Shown here piece by piece: positions 59,454 through 64,000 of a DNA stretch of 64,000 bases. The notes under the pieces are model-generated. The model was not told where the DNA came from. It saw nothing but the letters and a program-made list of their open reading frames with translations, and made no database searches. A program made the translations under genes and the position numbers. How positions within the stretch are numbered: position 1 is the first letter of the stretch; the number at the start of each line of letters is the position of its first letter. This stretch comes from Sistotremastrum niveocremeum HHB9708 (Eukaryota > Basidiomycota > Agaricomycetes > Sistotremastrales > Sistotremastraceae), in assembly GCA_001630475.1 (NCBI GenBank), contig KV419400.1, positions 496,940-560,939 of the forward strand, given 5' to 3'.

Positions 59454-61073
59454 TCAAGCAAAATCGTCCAGCATCGACATCTGGGATATTGAGTTCACGT
59501 CAGGGATCACATGCATAACCAACAGGGTATTTTCGATCCCGATCAGTTGTGACCTCGATGGTAATCCCAACAACTTGCAAACCTGCTTGTCGGAGGAAGA
59601 AAACACCGCAAGACCGGAGTTTGACTGTGGAGTCGATAAAGACCCAAAGAGGACCTAATGATCGTTAGGAAATGTATGATGGGGCGCTAGAAAACAACGT
59701 ACAAAACAAGGTCTTGCGTCGAGATACTTGCACAAGGACTCGTGAGTAAGTCTGGCGCGTCCGTCACTTGTATCTCTTAGCGTGAGCTTGCCGTATGCAC
59801 CCCCAACTGTCCATTCATCCAAAGAGTGCTCGTCGATTGGACATAACGAAGGTACTTGCAATTCCAGAGAATCAACCTGAAGTAAAACAGTCTTCATGTA
59901 CACCGGTGGATCAAACACCGGATTCAGTGACGGGCGAGTCTCCTCGACCAGAACCGATAACATTAGGGAATCGCGAAGTCTGAGATCCAAAGCTCCGTAG
60001 CTTCCAGAATGCCTGAACGAGTTATTCAGATAGAAACACTAGGGACAGTATTCAGTAACGGTAACTGACATGACCGGGGCAGCGGAGGGACTAAAGAGGA
60101 CGAATGTCACTAAGTTAGGAGATCTGGAGTCTACTACTTCAACGACCGAATCCACTCACGTTTCCAGGAATTTTCGATTCATTTTCCATCCATCGCTTTT
60201 CCGGCGTTGGTCTGTTTGCAGATCAGGAGAAGAGTTTTCCTGCACACGAGGGACAGCAGGGATGGCAGAGACCTTCGGTGTTACGTAGAGATCGTCTTCC
60301 TCCTCTGCATCGTTTCCACCATCGTCGAAGTCTTCCAGTTCTTCCGCGTCGTTCTCGCAATAATTTGCTAAACGAAGAAGTTCGTCAGGAGTTGGAGGTA
60401 CACGGGGAGGTGGTGAGGGAGCCGGCGCTGGAAAGTCATCGAACGGAGTTGTATGCTCGTCTCCCTCAGCTTCGGGCCCGAAGAATTCAGTCCAATCATT
60501 GGAAGGGGTTGCGTTTGATGGAGTGCTCTCAGACGCAAACTTTTCTTTGTGGTACTTTCCCCTGATAGTCCGTAAACCTTTGCCTTTGTCAAACAAGAGC
60601 AGCGAGCCTGTTCTTTTGGATGGAACGCCCACGAGTTCTTTCGGTCGTTTCTGACCGTTGATCAGCTTAGCTTTAGTGGCGATACCGCCCTTGAGAGTAG
60701 CTTTCTCTGCTTCGTAGCTCAGGTGAGCCACAAGAGGGCGCTCCTTGCGCAGAATATGGGCAGGTAGATTATTCCAACGAAGCTCTTCCGGGTTAGGCAC
60801 AGAGAAAAGCGAGCCTGCTGGTGACACCTCACGTTCGAAGTAGCGAGGAGCACGACGCCATGCATCGGGATTGTACGTGTAGTCTTCTTCTTCAGACGAG
60901 TCGGGGGTTGCGACTCGTTTGGGACCCACTCTTCGTATCTTCGGACGCGGTTGTTGATAGTCGTCATCTTCATCTTCATCGCTCGAGCTTTCAGCTCTCC
61001 TGGTCTTGGAAGTACCAGGAGACGGCGATGCAACCGAGTCAGCCACTGACGGTGACTCTTGATCAGAGGTCAT
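59454..61073 (-). CDS. Unknown nuclear-type protein, exon structure only partly solved
   Basis: The first exon, 60160..61073, is secure and starts MTSDQESPSV. It has an acidic/Ser-rich N-terminus with basic patches (PRPKIRRVGPKRVATP) suggesting a nuclear location, then YNPDAWRRAPRYFEREVSP and a middle rich in Asp and Pro. Later exons are best read as 59877..60012 (HSGSYGALDLRLRDSLMLSV), about 59771..59828 (WTVGGAYGKLTL), about 59703..59729 and about 59502..59654 (PLWVFIDSTVKLRSCGVFFL, LQVVGITIEVTTD), with a last exon ending at 59454 (MSMLDDFA). An alternative splice through 60066..60090 gives a shorter 346-residue form that stops at 59911. I do not recognise the family. Confidence 0.5.
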
Positions 61074-61178
61074 GGCTGACTAAGCCGAAAACGGTCTGGC
61101 GCAGACTTGTTCTATCCGTTCTGCTGCCTCTCCTAGCATACCTATATTCGCCCTTTCTAGACCAATTTAATCATATTG

Positions 61179-64000
61179 ATGGCTCCTGGAACTCTGTACG
61201 ACCCCTCCACCGCTCCCCAACTTCGCCCATGGCTAATCCGGACGTTAGAACCAATGTACGCACAGCTTGCAGTGATCCTACGACATTCTGACCTCGCCAC
61301 TAGATGCGACGCCGATCCAGTAGTTCTGGCAGACTATGTACTGGCACTATTGATTCATGACGGACCTGAGGCTGAGCTGAGAAAAATGTTTGCAAAGCAA
61401 TTAGAGGAATTTCTTGAACAAGGTGCGTCAACATTTCCGTCTCGCCCGCTCTCGATATGAACATATTTTTCCAGAATCTGGAAGATTCGTTGAGACCTTG
61501 TTCTCTGCTCTGCGTTCGAAAGCATACCTCCCATACTCAGATTCATCCGCTCCTCCCGCCGACGATGCAGGCATTCCCATTCCAATCGACGCTCTTGTGA
61601 CCCCTACTTCATCAAAACCCCAGAGACCTCTGAAGCGTAGCTTGGAGCAAGTAGACAGAAGTCACGAGGGTGAAGAAGACCGTGCTCCTCCGAAAGGTCC
61701 CCGTAAGAGCATTGACGGTCAATTTTCGAGGCACCCCTCTCATCGAAATAATGGATCAAATAATGGATCAAATTCATGGGGAAGAGGCGATCGAAATTAT
61801 AACGGACATGTGAACGGCGGTCAAAGCAATGGTGCTTATGGGAGGGGCGGTATGAACGCTTATAATGCGAGGAATGGGCGAGCGCAGGATACAGCTGCTG
61901 GCGGCCCTGACCAACGGCCCATATGTCGCGATTATCATAGTGCGGGTTTCTCTGCATCTATCATTTGCGCCTCGCTGACACTATTGCTCGGTTCAGATAA
62001 AGGATATTGTGCTCGTGGCGCACTCTGCAACTATAGCCATGGTGACGACGCCATCGTACCACCTCCCATGTACGGGCCTCCAGGTGCTCCTCCTGTAAAT
62101 GGTGCCATGGGAGTGTCACCAATGAATTTCCTCCCTCTGATGATGCCTTGGATGGGGGCGGCCGGCACCTATGACCCCAATGAGTCGGTCATGGATATGG
62201 GTCGAAGTAATGGGGATGCCTCCCCCCAGGGGCATTTCAACACATCCGGACAAAGCAGAGATGGAATGGCGGTCGATGGTGCAGATGAAGTGATTCAAGA
62301 CCTTACTCCTGTGGGCGGCCCTGTACGATTCCCCCCAGCTCGCAAGCACGCCCAGGCTGCTCATCCGCTCCCCCTCCCCCTTCCGATGCCTATGCCTATG
62401 CCAATGGCTATGCAACCACCACCTTTTATCGAACCTATATCAGATGAAACAAACGGTTTCAATCATAATAACGGTCTGAATTCGAATGGTCGACCTTGGA
62501 GGGGGCGGGGCGGTCATAGAGGAGGGACTTTCCATGGCGAAAACCCATCTTTTGGATCCCGATCTGTCTCTGGTGAAGACAAGACCCTTGTGGTCGAGCG
62601 CATTCCAGCAGAGAATCTCTCTCTTGAATCAGTGAATGGATTCTTCAAACAATTCGGAACGGTCACCAACGTGGCCATAGACAGCAAGACGGCTAAAGCC
62701 TTAGTCAGCTTTTCTACCCACCTCGAAGCACAGAACGCCCGAAATTCTAAGGAGGCTATCTTTGGAAACCGATTTGTGAAAGTGTTCTGGCATAAACCAA
62801 TGGAAGGGCAGGGGCAGCGCGGAGTCAAAGCTTTGGAGGCGTCCGCACCTGTGGTACAAGGGCTTGGGACCGAGTTACCGCCGGCGGATGAAAAGCCTGC
62901 GCAGCCTGCTGCTTCAACGTCGAAGGCTCCTTCAGCGGCTGAAGCAAAAGCCCGCATGAAAGCGTTGGAGGCGATTATTGCCGAAGGGAGAGTTCTGGCA
63001 TCTCGACTCAAAACTGCTCAAGGAGAAGAGAGGAAAACAATTGAAGCTCGAATGAAAGTACTTTTAGATCAGCAAAGTAATCCCCATCCCAAACTCCCGC
63101 CGCCTACCGCGACTCCCCCGAGAGCAGCATCACATCCACCGGCCACGCCTGCGAAATCTACAGAGGCTCTTAGGTTAGAACGTCTGGATAAAGAACTCGA
63201 TCTCCAACAGGCTGTGCAAGAGCTTACGCGCAGAGTGCAAGATCCTAACGAGGATGCTGATGCCATTAGAGAGGAGCTTAGCAGACTATCAGCTAAAGTA
63301 GGTTTCTTGAGTTTTATTATCTATATGCATTGACTTCGCTTCCAGGCTGCTGCCGAGGGAATCGGTCTCGGCGGGGAAGACGGCGATGAGCCTATGCAGG
63401 AAACTCCCTCGTACCCATCGCGAGGCTCTTATCGACCCTACCGTGCCAGAGGACGAGGATTCACTGGTCGCGGTCGATCTTTCTACCGCGGTGCAGCGAT
63501 GGCAGGACCTCCTCGTAACATGAAGCTAGACAATCGGCCCAAGAGGTTGCTTGTCAAGGGCGTGGCATTGGGGGACGAGCAGGCCTTGCAGCATGTTCGT
63601 GAATGGTACTTGGTATGATTATATCGTATGATATCGCGACGTTGAACACTGATTCGATTTTGCCTTCCTATTAAGACTTCTGGCCAGCTCGATTCACCGC
63701 AGCAGCAACCGAATGGCGATATAATTCTCTCTTTCCAGACAAGATCTGCTGCAGAGCAGGTATGTATTATCTTCACCCTCTGTAGAAATTCTGATGGCCA
63801 ATGTTGGATAGGCATTCGCTGCATCTACCCACATCAAAAGCCATGTGAATGACATAAAGATCACTTGGCACTCCGATACCTCTCAAAATAATACCACTCT
63901 TCCGCCACCCCCTTCGACGTCTACAGTCATCGAAGCCGAAAGTGTTGACCACCCTATGGAATCCTCCTTAGATGATGGAAGTCATGGTGATGAAGGAGGA
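61179..64000 (+). CDS. RBM26/RBM27-like CCCH zinc finger and RRM protein (3' partial)
   Basis: Six exons seen: 61179..61422, 61475..61939, 61997..63297, 63346..63612, 63676..63759, 63812 to the window end; over 840 residues. A PWI-like N-terminal helical part (residues 1-105: PWLIRTLEPMYAQLAVILRH, ELRKMFAKQLEEFLEQ) is followed by a CCCH finger at residues 232-251 (C-x8-C-x5-C-x3-H), formed only when the 57-base intron is removed. A Met/Pro stretch leads to an RRM at about 470-545 (KTLVVERIPAENLSLESVNG, KALVSFSTHLEAQNAR). Coiled helices and an Arg/Gly-rich box (RPYRARGRGFTGRGRS) come next. The RBM26/27 and S. pombe Rmn1 group acts in nuclear RNA surveillance with MTREC/PAXT. Confidence 0.88.

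Overview
The window is nuclear DNA of a filamentous basidiomycete, most likely Agaricomycotina. Genes are packed on both strands a few hundred bases apart. Almost every gene is cut by many introns of about 46-65 bases with GTNNGT-type donors and CTNA-type branch sites. The gene set is fungal: PacC/Rim101, a TAF1 without bromodomains, NOP6, TVP23, an SNF4-type AMPK gamma subunit, a VAM7-type SNARE and a BIM1-type copper protein. I found about 35 protein genes by joining exons by eye. I saw no rRNA or tRNA gene, CRISPR array, LTR element or intact transposon.

Layout. 1-7.3 kb: a nitrilase-fold Lnt-like membrane acyltransferase (5' end cut by the window), NOP6, a MYND-finger protein, cofilin, a possible BCL7-type protein and a disordered protein. 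7.6-11.5 kb: TAF1 in 13 exons. 11.5-14.3 kb: a long gene-poor region whose last 600 bases are dense in GCCARG sites. 14.3-16.8 kb: PacC. 17.2-19.8 kb: two tandem class I methyltransferases. 20-28.7 kb: an unknown protein, a 50-residue Cys protein, AYR1, RRB1, a PA28-type proteasome activator with micro-exons, myosin regulatory light chain and a third methyltransferase paralogue. 29-35.7 kb: a giant Pro/Ser-rich protein. 36-47.8 kb: Old Yellow Enzyme, PXA protein, 6-phosphogluconolactonase, a membrane protein, a trypsin-like protease, SNF4, a putative mitochondrial protein and TVP23. 49.4-53 kb: MSG5-like MAPK phosphatase and a VAM7-like PX-SNARE. 53-57.5 kb: ferric/cupric reductase, BIM1-like LPMO-fold protein and CTR copper transporter in a row on one strand. 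58.7-64 kb: a rhodanese, an unknown gene and an RBM26/27-like CCCH-RRM protein running off the window.

Two groups look functionally linked. The reductase-BIM1-CTR trio reads as a copper-acquisition cluster: reduce Cu(II), bind Cu at the cell surface, import Cu(I). The reductase and BIM1 promoters share a near-identical 23-base element, and the BIM1 copy carries a Mac1-type TTTGCTC. The three methyltransferases (two adjacent, one 8 kb away on the other strand) have the same six-exon structure with identical internal exon lengths, so they descend from one intron-containing ancestor.

Exon coordinates are my own splice predictions. Reading frames were checked for closure, but no transcript evidence was available.
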